Positions 32,811 to 54,500 of a stretch of DNA of 64,000 nucleotides are shown in pieces. Under the pieces are notes generated by a model, which searched no databases, was not told the DNA's origin, and saw only the letters and a list, made by a program, of their open reading frames with translations. The DNA is from Morella rubra. Its lineage: Eukaryota; Streptophyta; Magnoliopsida; Fagales; Myricaceae. Each line of letters starts with the position of its first letter. The first letter of the stretch is position 1. The stretch is taken from positions 4,201,372 to 4,265,371 of the forward strand of contig CM025852.1 of the NCBI GenBank assembly GCA_003952965.2, read 5' to 3'. A program made the position numbers and the translations under genes.

Positions 32811-35800
32811 TTAACTATAGATCAAGGTAATGAACATTGTCATACTGCTGCTAACTAGTATAAAAACCCAACCTCTACTTCCCTGGTATACTTTAGCAGA
32901 CTGACAGGCTCCAAAAAATGTGAAAATTTGTGCTAAAACTAGCTTGAGAATTGCAAAGCACACACAGAAGAGACTCACTGCTAGCACAGCAAGCTCTCTA
33001 CTCTCCAAACTTGCTTGGTCAGTGACCACCTTTTCAACCTCTAACCTGTGGTCATAAAAAGAGTTTGAACAAAAACAAATGCATCTCAGAGACCTTATGT
33101 ACAAACCAAGGAAAATAAATGAAAAGAGAAATAAGAAAACATATACTCTGTCAGTAAGTTACTAGACGCAGGAACAAGAACATATGCAAATAATATCAGA
33201 AGAAGAAACTTGTAGCCTTTCTCGATCTGATTACCGTATTAATTAAGGTTTTGTTAATTAGCAGTTGAGTTGATTTTAAAGTATCGTGATGCCTGTAAGC
33301 AATCATTTCACTGACATTGTGAAGCATAGCAGTTATGGCTTTATCTCAGCCTCATTATGATCAAGCAACATGAAATTTTGGCCGGTTTAGGGGCTCAGTC
33401 TCGTCTAAGAAGTGGGTTGTTTATTGAACACTTGCAGACTGCTGCAAAGGAGATTGAGCACCAACTAAACAAGAACTTCAGGAGATAGATTTAACCAAAC
33501 AAACAGAACAGACAAAAGGGCAAACAACTAGGATCCTAATGAGTTACCAGACTGGTAGGCACAGGCGGAACCAGCCAGGGCAGTGGAGGGCCACCGCCCC
33601 AGTTGGTTCCTTCAAACATCAATTTTTTATATGTGTTTTGCCTGCCCAACTCCAGCCCACCCCCCTTGCGAATTGGAAATTTGGTTAATGATTTGTGAAT
33701 GATTAGGGCTTGAAAAATGATTGTGAATTTGTTAATTTTTAGATTGAATTATTTGATGAATTTTGTTTTGTTTAAGAATGTATAAGTTTTTGATAAAAAA
33801 ATTTCAACCAATATGTAGTTGTCTAATACTCCTAACGTATCTACTATTTCTAAAACGAATATTAATTTGAAAAGACCTTGTGTTTTGTTTAGTCCAAATA
33901 AAACCATTGAGAACGAAGTCATTTTGCAATATTTTTAGAAGATACAAACTTGTAGGATCCAATTGCCACCTCTCAGTCTCAGCAAATAGTACGGTATGTG
34001 TATTTCAAAAAAATTTAATGCTTTTATCCTAAATTTTCGATATTTTAACTCTAAGACACTTTTTGCATTATTAGGAAAAAAAAAATTTGTCATTTCGACT
34101 TAGGAGTTCGCCCCTTTTCAAATTAGGTCTTGGTTCCGCCACTGCAGTGGTAGGCAACATTCCCTCATCTTGTATTCCCGTACAATGTCTTGCTAGTGAC
34201 AACCCAAGGATTCCTTCTTGATTGTCACCTTTAATGAATTATGATTTTTGAGTAGGAAAAAAAAACTAGGACCATTCACTGTTTGCAGTCTGTGGATAGT
34301 ATCGATTAGGAAATGAAAAGAAAACTACATAGAACTTGGATGATAAAGGAAACATATAATTCCGTACCTTAGCATTTTGTTTTCTCTGACCAATTCATCC
34401 ATTAGAGATGAGGCAAGAGCTTTCCATGACTGAAAGTCAGTGATTCTATTTTCCTGCAGAAGGGAAGGATCTCAAACAATTAGGTGGATGAGCAAAGCTA
34501 CTTCTCCTTAGATACAGAGAGAGACAGAGGAAGAGAGAGATGAGGAGGAAAGTAGTCAGACCGTACCATACTCTCCTTCCAATCCAAGAGATCTGTGATC
34601 TCTGCTCTGCGTTTCTCCAGAAGCGACGATATTCTCGATATCTCCTTATCAAACTCTGGCAGAACAGCCCCTTGTCTTCTGTTCAATTCTTTAATGTACT
34701 CCTCCAGCACGGATAAGTTCAACTCGAGTGACCTCACCTTCTGCATCAAAATCTTCAGAACAGTGTCACCGGGTATTCTACCATTTGGGTGTTGTCTAAC
34801 CTCTATTACGGGATCAGGTATATTGTTTAAAATCACCGAAGTTTTTGTTGCATCTACGTTGAGCTTTTGAGCATCATCGCTGGTCTCTGTCCCTGTACTA
34901 GCAGTCTCGGTTGCATTTTGAACGTCACACTCTCTTTTCCTATCAACTTGACCAACTTCTGGCCTTAAAGAAGGTATTGCAGTTGAATTAGGCTCTAGCA
35001 ATTTGCTGGGAACAGCTCCTGCAGAAGCCACGATGAGATCTTCAAGCATCCGGTCAATTGCATCAACACCATATACCTCTAAAACACTCAGCGTGCAGTA
35101 AAACTCTGATCCATAATGACTGAGCAAATTTAACTTCAAGTACCTCACCCATTTAGGTTCAGGAAGCTTAAAGCACTGTGCATGCTTGACATTAGCAGCA
35201 ACAAAAGCTCCCAAAGGGGACCGTGTATCAGTTGGATAGCTTAAGCTGCAAGACAATTCAAACTCCTTAAAATTAGAAGAATGATGTTCAAAGTTTGCAA
35301 TTTTGACTGTATCAACCAGAGTCTCTTCTGCAAGCTCGATCACCACAAACTTTTCTCCCACAGAACAAGGATTTCTCAAGTACTGGTCATGATCCTTCAC
35401 CAAAATGTTACAAGCTCCTTTTGCTTCCTTGTTATGAGCCACCACTTTTGCACCCTTAGACGCGGAGGCATAGTTGTATGCTGTTCCATCCGGTTCAAGA
35501 CGGTGGGTGATGTTAACAACCCGGCTAGGTGAGGATCCATCTATTTTTTGACTCGTGATGTTCCGAAACTCATCAAGATCGGGATAGGTGGAAGTGGGAG
35601 TTCTCCTACTTGGAAGTTGTTCTGCTTGAGTTGTTTCTTCTGCTTCTAGTGGTTCTTGAGATTGTAAATCACACGCTAAGGCGGCATAACCAAAAATGCT
35701 CCAAACTACTTGTAACCTATTTATCTCGGGAAGTGAGTTGTTGGAATTCTTAAACCTGTGACAAGCGTTGGAACTATTGGTGCAGGTTGACATATTATGC

Positions 35801-36772
35801 TCGGAAAACATCCCATCTTTGTAGAAATTGCTTCCATATGTGATATATGAATATGGACCGTCTCCAAGTTCATCATTGTGTACTCTAGAAGAAAGTGTGC
35901 TGCTGTTATCAGGAGGTGAACTGCCTGAGGTAATTTAAGGACTAAATAAATGATACAGCTCCAACATTTAAGAAATAAATGCGAAAGATCAGACAGTTAA
36001 TAACTGCAAGTCAAAATTTTCTGATCAGCTATATATAGAACATTAAGAAACCATTCTCAAAAAGGGAAGCTTACAAAATGGCAAAACTTAGAATGTTAAC
36101 GAATGGGGATCATAGGTGCTCATGGAATCAAAGTAGGTGTTTTCTGAGCTCGGATCCTCTTTTCCGTCTTCTATACCACCAAAAGTTTCGAACAAACGCC
36201 ACAAGAAATGAAAAGAAGGCAAAATGCAACTTCATGTAATTCAAAACAACGCAACATTCGAAAATACTTGATAGAATCAGTCTTGCACAAATGCCTAGGA
36301 CGTTATGGTAGAGTACCACAGGAAAGGCATCAAATGTCAAAATCCTTTTTCTTGGTTTTCTCGGCAAACAAACAGAAAAGTAGTAAAGAACCAACGGAAA
36401 TTTAAAGAATTCACTTTCACGATCCAAACCCATGAACCTAACAAGAGAAAGGAAAATTTTAACCAAACAATGATGAAACTACATACTGCATGCATGGAAA
36501 AGCCGTAGAACCCAAAAGCAATGGAACGTAACCAAGGTAGAATTCTAACCTCCATTGCCGTGGCCAAGGCCAAGTCTAAAGTAGAACAAGAGGGCAAGGC
36601 ACCAAAGCGAGAAGATCAAAGACAAGGAAAGCTCATAGAAACTCCTTGTCTTGTTCTTGTCCCTGCCGCAGTTGCTTTTTTTGCTTCGCTTGCTTTTGTT
36701 ATCGCTTTTTGCATTGTTGTCGTGAATGTTTTGGCATTTGGCAGTTAAGGAGACATTCCGAGGTTTCTTCAT
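32811..36772 (-). CDS. Mid-SUN domain protein (SUN3/4/5 class), 633 aa
   Basis: Four exons: 36772-36550, 35924-34567, 34453-34368 and 33045-32811 (223+1358+86+235 nt). Residues 1-47 are basic and polar. A membrane segment at about 48-65 ([16 protein letters not shown]) is followed by a Ser/Thr-rich linker. The SUN domain at about 217-360 includes [56 protein letters not shown] and [12 protein letters not shown] coiled coil at about 450-530 and two C-terminal membrane helices (about 574-600 and 614-632) end the protein. A SUN domain in the middle with one N-terminal and two C-terminal helices defines the plant mid-SUN class, located at the nuclear envelope and ER. Intron 3 holds a hAT-like element. 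The GA-rich tract at 36839-36864 lies in the 5' flank. Confidence 0.92.
33562..34147. mobile_element. hAT-like non-autonomous element, 586 bp
   Basis: The left end CAGGCGGAACCAG corresponds to the reverse complement of the right end (TTCCGCCACTGCAG), with a small length difference. The flanks TGGTAGGCA occur at 33553-33561 and 34148-34156, giving the 8-bp (or 9-bp) target duplication typical of hAT elements. The interior is AT-rich without a transposase. Located in intron 3 of the SUN gene. Confidence 0.7.
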
Positions 36773-36833
36773 CTCTCATACCTCGAGACAAAAGCTGTGC
36801 AGTCGACGGTTTTGTTTGTGTCTCACTTGTTCT

Positions 36834-36868
<35 letters not shown>

Positions 36869-37602
36869 GGATCCTCGGAAATTGAAAGCACGTACTATAA
36901 TGTAGTTGCCTTTGGTTTTTTTGTGGCCGTCGTACTCCGAGCCTTACGTAAAAGTTTAAAACAGTGTGTGTTCTGTGCCATGAAAAAGACGATTAGTTTG
37001 GCCAACTACTAACCCAAACACGTGTGATTTCAGTCTAAATTTTTGTGTACGGGGATTCCCTGAGGCATTCTTAAAAAATTTGGGGAAAGAAAAAATTGTC
37101 TACTTTCCATAGGAGGGATTAATTAAATCGACCGAGTGTGAATGCGGACTGAATAAAATTAGTTATGAACAATTTGAACCGGGAAAAAAAAATTAATCGA
37201 CCCAATTCAGTTTGAATACTGATGGACTTGTGATCTTGTTTTTTTTTTTTGCCATATGTGCTAGGCGAAGACTATCATATATGAAGAATATTTTGCAATT
37301 TGATGTACCAAATTAGGCCAACCACAGTACCCAGAGTGCAGAAGTGAAATTGACTTCTAATATATTATTAAATAAAAAAGATGAGCTATTTTCGAGCTAC
37401 ATTGCATGAAAAGGATCCGAGCCTATTAATGTATGTGCCAAAATTGGGTCTCTCTTCTTTGGTTGTTCCGGCGGAGGATTCTATATCTCATCCATCTACC
37501 AATATAGCCTTTGTTAGGTGCTCCAGTTGACATCAAATATGGAACAGAACCGCTATATCAGGCCCTATCAAATATATGGAACTGCATCATGCATCTCACT
37601 CG
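36773..37602. other. SUN 5' flank and FTSHI1 3' flank
   Basis: Contains the (GA)n tract 36839-36864, then AT-rich spacer. The two minus-strand genes are only about 0.8 kb apart, so SUN promoter and FTSHI1 3' UTR share this stretch. Confidence 0.6.
36839..36864. repeat. (GA)n microsatellite in SUN 5' flank
   Basis: About 13 AG units; in the sense of the gene it is a (CT)n tract of the type common in plant 5' UTRs and core promoters. Confidence 0.85.
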
Positions 37603-45545
<7,943 letters not shown>

Positions 45546-46694
45546 TGTTTGAGCTGAACCGGGCTGCTGGGACTTATAGAATGAGGGGTTTTTGAAGAGT
45601 TTTACCGAGAATGTGACACGTTGAGCTCATTTCTTCAGGGGAAAAAATGGACAGGGTTTATGAAATTAGGGTTCCGATGGTCGGAATGAGAGTGTGGCAG
45701 AGCTAAGCGGAAACCATTAGCTCGGCAGACTGTTCCAAAAATTGGGAAGATGTTTTTTCCAGTTTTATCCGAATCCGAAGTCTTCAAAGTGGGGTTTGGT
45801 GACTGGATCGGGAAACATGGGCGTCCGTCCGGGTCACGGTCACGGCTGCAAACCCAAATTATATTGAGATACGTGGAATTTAGATTAAATGTTAAAGTTT
45901 TATTGGATATGGGGAGAAAGCAGTAACATTTTATAGATTTATAATAAAAATAAATGATTAATGAAGAGGATAATTTAGTCAAAATTTTGAATTAATTATT
46001 TTTATCAACTAAAATTTTGGAATGAAGATAAATTTTAAACCAAATACTGATTTGCAACTCTAAAAACTGGGGAAAAATATTTATACTAGGTTTGTGGGCC
46101 TATTTTGAAAAAATTATTTTTTGGCTATTAATTAATGTGATTTAATGGAAAGTTTTTTTTATCCAATCACGTTTGTCATAAATTTTTTTTTTGAATGTCT
46201 ATAACATGTGGCAAATTGTCTCTAGTTACCTAACAAAAAAATTTCATCAAAATTCAATGATAAATATCAATTTCTCCTTCTTCTTTTTTTTTTAAATCCA
46301 AGATAATTGGCAAACTAGCCTCGGAGTACCGATCAAAGGGATAGATAAAATTTTACATAAGATTCCTAACCTATTGTTAATGCGTAAAATCCACGCCATG
46401 ATTATGATGACCTCTTCTGCAAACTTGTCTTCAAGTGATAAAATTCATTATAATTTTCAAAGGTACTATTTATTGGACTAAAAAAATATCCATGTGAAGA
46501 ATAAAACATGAACAAAAGAATAAAAAAAAATACAATTAAAAAAAAAACTCAAAGATGTGATTGTAATTAATGATTTGACGAACTACAAATTTCAATAACT
46601 CAGAGGCTAAACACAGAAAAAGTTAAAATCATGGGGCTCAATTCATTACATTTACCATGCGTTTTTCAATATTTGTTGCATGCAATTCATGTTT
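45546..46694. other. FTSHI1 promoter side and AT-rich spacer
   Basis: 5' flank of FTSHI1, then AT-rich DNA. The 115-aa antisense frame 45635-45982 has no recognisable features. Confidence 0.5.
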
Positions 46695-47999
46695 TTAGGT
46701 TAAATTAATCGATTAGTTTATATGATTTACACTTTTTTCAATTTACTCCTAAGAGCAAATTTTTTATTATTGAGATATTGAAGTAAGAACCTTGTTCAAT
46801 TTAGTCTCTCCGTCTACCTACTAACAGAAATGTCAACCTAACTAAGGGTGATAATAAAAAAATAAAAACATTTCAATAAAAAATTAATTAAATGAGAAAA
46901 TGTGTAGAAAAATATTAAAAAATTGAAAAAAAATTCTACATAACGGTATAACCCTTCACTCCTTCAAAAAAATATAGTAAATTAAAATAAATAACTTGAA
47001 AATATAAAAAAGACAAATAGTTTTAATAAATTGTAAAAATAAAAATCAAATGGAACACAAAAAATGCAGAAAAATTTCAAAAAAAAAACTCTTAAAATGT
47101 AGGATCTTTTTTTTTTTCATTTTGGTTATTTTTTTATATATATTTATTTTTGACTTTTAGTTTCTTCTATTTTTCTATTTATTTTCTTATTAGGGATTCT
47201 ATTGAAATTTTATCGTTCTTTTTGCATTTTTTAAGTTATTAATTTAAATTTCAAAGGATTCATTATTTTTTTGGAAGAATTTGATGGTCATACCTCTTTT
47301 ATAATTTGTTTTCATTTTTCTGTATTTTTCTCATTTGATTTGCATTTTTACAATTTTTTTCTTTTTTTAATTTAGTCTCTAAAGCAAATTATTCTTTTAT
47401 TGAGATATTGAAACAAGAACCCTTCCACAAATTTAGTTCCCCGTCTACCTTACTAATGAAAATGTTGACGTGACAAACTGTGACAATAGAAAAAATAAAA
47501 CTAATTATTAAAAATACAAAAAAAATAAAATAAAATAAAAAATAAAAATAAACTAATTAAATGAGAAAATGTATAGAAAATATTAAAGTTTTGAAAACAA
47601 ATTCTACATAACAGTATGACCCTTCACACCTTCAAAAAAATAAATTAAATTAAATAAATAACTCGAAAATATCAAAAAGACAAATAATTGAAATAAATTG
47701 TAAAAATGAAAATCAAATGGAACAAGGAAAATACAGGAAAATTTCAAAAACTCTAAAAATATAGGATCTTTTTTTTTGGTATTTTTTCAGTTATTTATAT
47801 GATATAATATTTTTTTTTCAAGGGCTGGAGCGTCATACCTTCTTAAATTTTTTCCCCTTGTTGAAAATATCTGTATTGATATTTTTATTATTTAACTAAT
47901 ATTTTTTATCCCCAAAATTATCTGTAGGAAAAAAATTAGTCTAAAGACTAAATGAGAAAAATTATAAACGACAGGAACTAACGAATTAATTTAACCTAA
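46695..47999. mobile_element. Composite inverted-repeat element, about 1.3 kb
   Basis: The left end TTAGGTTAAATTAATCGATT is matched in reverse by the right end, which reads AATTAATTTAACCTAA, with pairing over roughly 50 bp. Inside, a block of about 380 bp occurs twice in direct orientation (about 46735-47115 and 47370-47772), sharing ATTGAGATATTGAA, TTCTACATAACxGTATxACC and ATCAAATGGAACA. A third, inverted copy of part of it lies between (about 47120-47370). No coding capacity. It looks like nested or tandemly duplicated foldback elements. Confidence 0.55.
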
Positions 48000-48551
48000 T
48001 TTTTTTAACCATACAAGAATTAGTCCATACGTTTCGACAAAAAATTGCGGACCTTTTTCTTCCTCCTGCATTTGTTACTGGCGAGCTCTCTGCTCACTGC
48101 CTATCTGAGACTGCTGCTTTCTTGGTGCTAAGGTCCTTGAAAGTTGGATTTCACGGGAGCCACAAGAAATATCACATATGTTTCAATGAAAAAAACAACA
48201 TAGAAGAGATGATTCTATAGGTTGTATGGATGTCTCAAGCAACAATTTACGTCTCATATGGCGTTCTGTTTCTGGAGCACAAGCACCTCCGCACAATTAA
48301 CGGAGCAACGACTCCCTGACACTGTCATACACGTTAAGTTAAGGACTTCAGGCCAAACCCACCTAATTATCAAGTTGGGTCGCCTAAGCAGACAATGATT
48401 ATCCTGGGTCAAAGTTCTTTTGATTCTCATTTTATACAATGCCTAAATTAGTGCCCCATACTGGGGCAGGTTCCATAGCTATCTACAAATTTTTAAGATC
48501 AAAGGAGAGCAACATCCTACAAAACCTAGGGAAAGTTGAAACAGCTGCCAC
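48000..48551. other. 3' flank of the RING/PHD gene
   Basis: 3' UTR and flank of the next minus-strand gene. No other gene is supported. Confidence 0.5.
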
Positions 48552-51500
48552 TTATAAAGAATCACTTTTTTCCTTCTGCTGGGCTGTCTCAACGTACTGC
48601 TCTGCCAGTTTCTTCACTTTCTCCCCTTCCTTGATGAGAAAATTTGCATTCTTGGCTTTGGAGTGGTATCTCATAACTTTGTCGGTTGTTTTTGCCACAG
48701 CCCACCTATACTGTTCAGCTGTTATGATACCACTCTTGCACAGTGGCCTGATGTGTTCTTTGATGTACGCTTCCACCTGCAAACAATTAGTGTAACCGAT
48801 CAGCTAAAGTCCACAAGAAGAAAAGGATGAAACCAGCATGAGATCAGAGCACTGGAAAGAACTGAAGCCTAAATGCTTTCCATAAAGCCGGAAGAACATG
48901 GAGACAAAAGTAAGAAAAGATAGGGTCATCTGCTATACCTTCTTCAATACAGGATGGGAGCTATCAGACTGCTTGCTAGTCTCAGTGCTCAATTTTTTCT
49001 CTGCATTTTTGACATTTTCCTCAGTTTCAAATTGGTTGGGTGAATGTTCTCTACCACGAGACATGTCCACTAGATCGCTTGTACTCCCGGCTTCAGATGC
49101 TTTTACCACTTTATTTGACACATAATTTTCATTTTCTATAGGATCTTTCCTCACGGTCAGATCTGCTGTATCAACCTGTCCAAATAGCTTTCTTGAGGCT
49201 ACTTCAGGAAATTTTTTGATTAGTGGTTCTTTGTCTGGGCCATAAAGTTCTTCACATTCATCAATTGAAGGTTCTTCACTGTCATCATTGATAGACAGCT
49301 GTGGAGGAATACAACAATTGTCATTCTCACCTGCCCTAGAAGCGCCTTCGATGCCTGCATCACTCGAGTTCTTGAACAAGGTAGAGTCCCTTGGTGCTTC
49401 TGCATTCCCTGACTTGTCAAGATCACCAATATCCAGACCATTATTCAACTTCTCAGAATTGAGAGTAGAGAAAACCACTTTCATTTTTGAAGAACCTTCT
49501 TCTGGTAGAAGCATAGAAACTTTTACTGAACTAGCACCAATGTAGTCTTCATCTTCCAAATCATACTCAAAGTCACCATAGATATCCAGTTCTGGATGGG
49601 AATTTATATCAAATACATCTTCCAAGCCATCCTTTGTTATTGAGGGGTCATCTTCATTAACAACTTCCCGTTCTGGTTGTGGACTATTTGGAGGAGAATC
49701 AGACACAAGGCCGGCATTTCTAAGAGCTTCTAAAATGACAGGATCAGTTGAAAGTCGATTGGTAGCCTGTTCTGACCCATCAAGGGGGACCTGATCCTGT
49801 CGATTGGTAGCCCGTTCTGATCCATCAATTGGGAACTCTGTAGAGGGTGAAGCATTTGATTGTGTGGTCTTGCTGTTATCTGATTGATGCAATAGCTCCT
49901 GGGAACATAAATTTATGTAGACTAATTTGCTGTTTGACCTATCAGCAACCTCCCTTTCAATATTAGTTGCGTCTGCAACTGCCAATTCTGTTTCTGCAGT
50001 TCTGCGAATCACTGGCAAATTTGCCTTCCTCAAGAAGTGCTCAGTCAGACGATAAAGTTGTGCCTGTACAGCAAATAGCACCAATGAGACCAAACAACTA
50101 GAAAGCTAAACTCCAGTTCATAGAAAATCAATCAGTCCAATGTTTGATAATGAAACCTCCTCACCAACATTTAAGGCATGTTTGGTGTATTTGCATGGCA
50201 CACTTAGATGACAACCAGAATCTGATCATCCTAAGTAACAGTGAGGCAATGTTTGATAGTTCCGGAATCCAATTGTGTAGTTTCCCTATATCTTGGTTTT
50301 TCTGTGAAATGTGCTTGTTCAATTTGCCTTTAAAATCATTCAGCTATAAAGCTAACCAACGACAACTTCAAATGCCTTCACACTGCTTCAAAAGAAAACG
50401 AAGTACTGCCACAATTAATACTTTTTCTTTCATTATCTCTTATGGAGGGTCTATTGCTATGATAAGAACAAAAAATTTTGCCCAGATACCATATTGGATT
50501 TGAAGAAAATGAATTCTTGTATATTGAATAACGTAGTTTTAGATTGAATACAGAGAAGTATCTATACACAAGTAAAATGAGCTCATAGCTCTGTAACTAA
50601 GATAACTGACTGACTAACTTAACAGTCTATCTAATAGGGTCTGATTGGAGGATTCTATTCAGGGTTCCATTAGAGGTGGTGGTGACAAGTAGAAGACAGT
50701 AGAGCTAGCATAGATGATGGGTTGATGGAGCTAGGATTGACAACAGAAGTTAGCATTGATGCTGTTTTATCACACCTGCCATTAGGTTCTATCTTCTGCC
50801 TTCTGTAAGTTTCATCCAAAGTGAAAAAGACAGACGCCTTTCATTTTCACTCCTGAATGTCTTCACATAAAAAAGTAACCAAGAGTATCCGAAGGAGAAA
50901 TTTAATCCATTTTCCATAGGAAAAATACCAAGCCTGGTTGTGCCAGATGGAGACAGCAAATTACTGCATACCTGCCTCACTGATAAGGGAATTTTATTGT
51001 GGCGACTCGGTGCCAGCACTGGCCTCATGTCTGCCGGTAGTTGAGCCTGTTCACACCAATCAGAAAAAAGAATTCATAAGCTTCAAATTGCAAATGGGAA
51101 CAAAATTAAATGTCATGAACAGTATCTGGTTTCACAAAGGAAACTATTACATACTAGCAAGGGACAATTTCTTTTCAGCACTGCATTATCTTCATGCAAT
51201 TCATCTCTTGTGTTCTTGCTCCCAAAAGCTGTTTTCCTTGCAAGGACCTCCATGGCCCATTTTCTCTTGTCGCTTTTTATATTATCAGATTTAACAACCA
51301 GCTGCTTCTTAGAACTAACTTTAGAGTCACTTGCAGTGGAAAGTGATGACCCTTCTGGGGGTGTGCTTAAATGTATTTTACTAGGAGCCGGAGCAATAAC
51401 ACTCTTTGAGATTGGAACATTATTTGTATTCCCTTTAATATCAAATGAAGGAATCCCAGCCTTCAACAAAACCTTGTTTGATTCTGTGAATTTCATGTTA

Positions 51501-54500
51501 CTGTTATCATGAGATGCCTTTGAACAGGATTCTGCAGAGATGAGCTGTTCTTTCTTCTGCTCTGAATTACCAGCAGTCTTAAGAGCTGAGAGAGGCTTGA
51601 GGTTATCCTTTCTTGGGAACACAGATGTATCCGCTAGATACAACCTGGAAAGAATTGGGTTGGTGGCCTGCGATTCAGACCCCTGATCCGAGCTATCCAA
51701 ACTGTTTCTTAGGAGGCCAAGAACTGACTTCAAAGTCTTAATCTTTTCAGGCTTTGTAGCTCCCATGCAACGATGCTTCCAAAACTCTACCTCACAGTCC
51801 CTATCCCATGCACGTTTTCGTCTTCCATTGGTTGTTCCATAAATTTTCTTTGTTAGATTCTCACGTACTTTCCCCTTCTGTAACATGGATTTCTTGGTCT
51901 TTATAGCTGAAGGTGATAACTTCTTGACAGGTTCAGTTTTAGGCCCTGCAATAGCAGCCCTGAAGGCAGCAAGAAGCTTTGGATCAAAAAGGCTTTCCCC
52001 AAAATCTTTCGAGGATTTTTGACGGACAGCTTCTCTTATTTCTTTTCTTAGTTTTTGAACTACCATGGATGAATCCTTGTCATCAGAAGCTCTCCTCATG
52101 ATCTTTTTCACCCTCAAGCCAGCTGTATTTTCCCGTTCTATTGATGATTTACAAGCAGGATTTGGGCGTGCAAGCCCCTTGCAAGGCCTATGGCTTGTGT
52201 CTTGAACTATGCTCATTATATCAGAAGTGGTATCTTCTTTATCTTGACGATGTTTCACCCTTTCATCTTTGAGAACTGATACTGGAGTCGGGCATCTCTG
52301 AGAATTATCTGGCACAGAAGTATCGACTTCGTCCTTTGTAGCCATCTGTTGAATCCTCCCTTCGTCTCTCATTTTCTTTTTAGAAACTTCAGACAAAACC
52401 TTAGGTTTGAAATCTCCATCATCAGCACCGATAGACACAGGCTCACTGATGGATATACAGAATAGCAAGACAGCACAAAAGAAAAGTCAGATTTTGATAT
52501 TACTAGAAGTAAATGATGTAAGATTTCAACAACATTCAGTTCAATGGAATTGCATCTTAAACAGAACACGACAGTAAATTGGTATTCACATGGGATACAC
52601 AGCCACAACACTGCAGTAAACACCACCATAATTTAATGTAATTATAAAACTTGGTGGTCGCTTCTTGTAAGTGCTATTCATGAACTGCCAGAAACATTCA
52701 CTGGTGTCTAAAATCTGACAAGGCAATTTTAATAAAGATGAAACAAATCTGAGCAGCAATAAGAGAAACTCTTTCTGAATCCATGTCCCTAAAAGGCTCT
52801 CAAGTTTTGTCAGCTGCCAGACCTAAGGAATTCCATAAAAAGGGAAACACAAAACATGAAAAGATAACTGGAACCGCAAGGAAGCAGGCGGCAATGGATA
52901 TTTGTGACATGGGGATGGCAGAAAAATATGCTTAGGGAACATAGTTATGAGCACTAATTGCAGATACTGTTAGAGAACCAACGGAGACATTTAATGATAA
53001 GTCACCTGTAATCCATAAACTTCCTTTTTGCACCAGCCATTCTGGCAGCATCCTCATTAGCATCTGGTTCAAATTTGTCAACTGGAAACATTCATCAATG
53101 AGGCAATGAACCAGGATGTTCACATCTGGCTTATCAAAATCCTAAGCAACTACCTATACCAAATATATGTGTTTTCCTAGAGCCCACATTAACAAAGACG
53201 AAGAACGAAAGACACACCACTTTCATACCTTCTGCCGAAGACTCTTCTGAAGGAATTTGCTCCTGAGAGACTTCAGCAACTTGCTCTTTTCTTACATCGT
53301 TCATTATGTCATCAACTGGAAACACATTCAATTTGATGAAAAAATAGCAAAGCATATATATGCTTTCAACTGCTCGCTATCAAAAGGATAACATTGTATC
53401 TCTAAGAAAATACAACACAAAGGTAACATATGCAAAATTACCTGTCAAAAAAGCGCCTACAGATAAACCAAGATGAAGGCCTATAGTGGATTCATCTTCA
53501 GACTGCCTGTTTCCACCAAGGGATTCACTAGTCAACGTTCTAGGAGTATTTCCAATGCAATTAAAGCTACTTTGTCCATTCATTGCTTTGTCAGCAGAAC
53601 TTGTCTTCAACTCACTAAGCACCGAGGAATTAGAAGGCAAAGTGAAAGATGCATCATGTGATAATGACAATTCCAGCTCCTTCCCTTCAAAGATTGATTG
53701 AATGAGAGTTTTATCTGCAGAACGTGTTTCCACCTTGTGACTAATTGCATCAGAAGCCAACATAAATGTTTCAGCTTTTAAATCCTCTTTAACTTCAGCA
53801 GTTGACAGGAAGTTGTCATTTGGTTCTCCTGCCCACTGATTTTCAGCAACCATTGAGACCACAACAGCTGTCTCTCCGGCATCAGCAACAGAAATAGAAA
53901 CCTTGCCAGAAAAAGCATCCTGAATGAAACATTCACTATTTGCATTGTCTGGGCCACACTGGTTGTTAGGCCTCTGTATTGAAGTGACATCTGAACTCTT
54001 TGGCACACATCTACAATAAACCACAAGTACAAATGTTAAAGGCAACGAAAAGGGAAGTTGGCTTCAAGGAAAGGACAAATCAATATACTTGTTGTACTAA
54101 CTGCATCAATTAATTTAATTTAAGGAGATCTTCAATTGGGAACATTAGATGATTATGAAGCAACCACAGGGTTGTTGCCCTAATTCATAGATGAGGAAGT
54201 TAAAATCACCTTATGGTTTTCATGATTGTTAGGTTAAGCACCTGGTGGTATTTATGATTGTAATTACCAAGTAATAGTCCATGCAGGGATGCCTTCAAAA
54301 CAGAACAAATATCTAAAACAGGATATATGATTTTATTGAACACCACTGAGCATTAGTTTGCCTTTATTTAGTTGGTAAATGATGTGTTGTGCACACTCAT
54401 GATGCATTCTAATAGACAGAATAATGAATGAGCAGCTAAGGAAAATCTGTTGGATTAGACTCAGCCAAGGAACCTAGAACCCAAAAGGCGAACCTACAAA

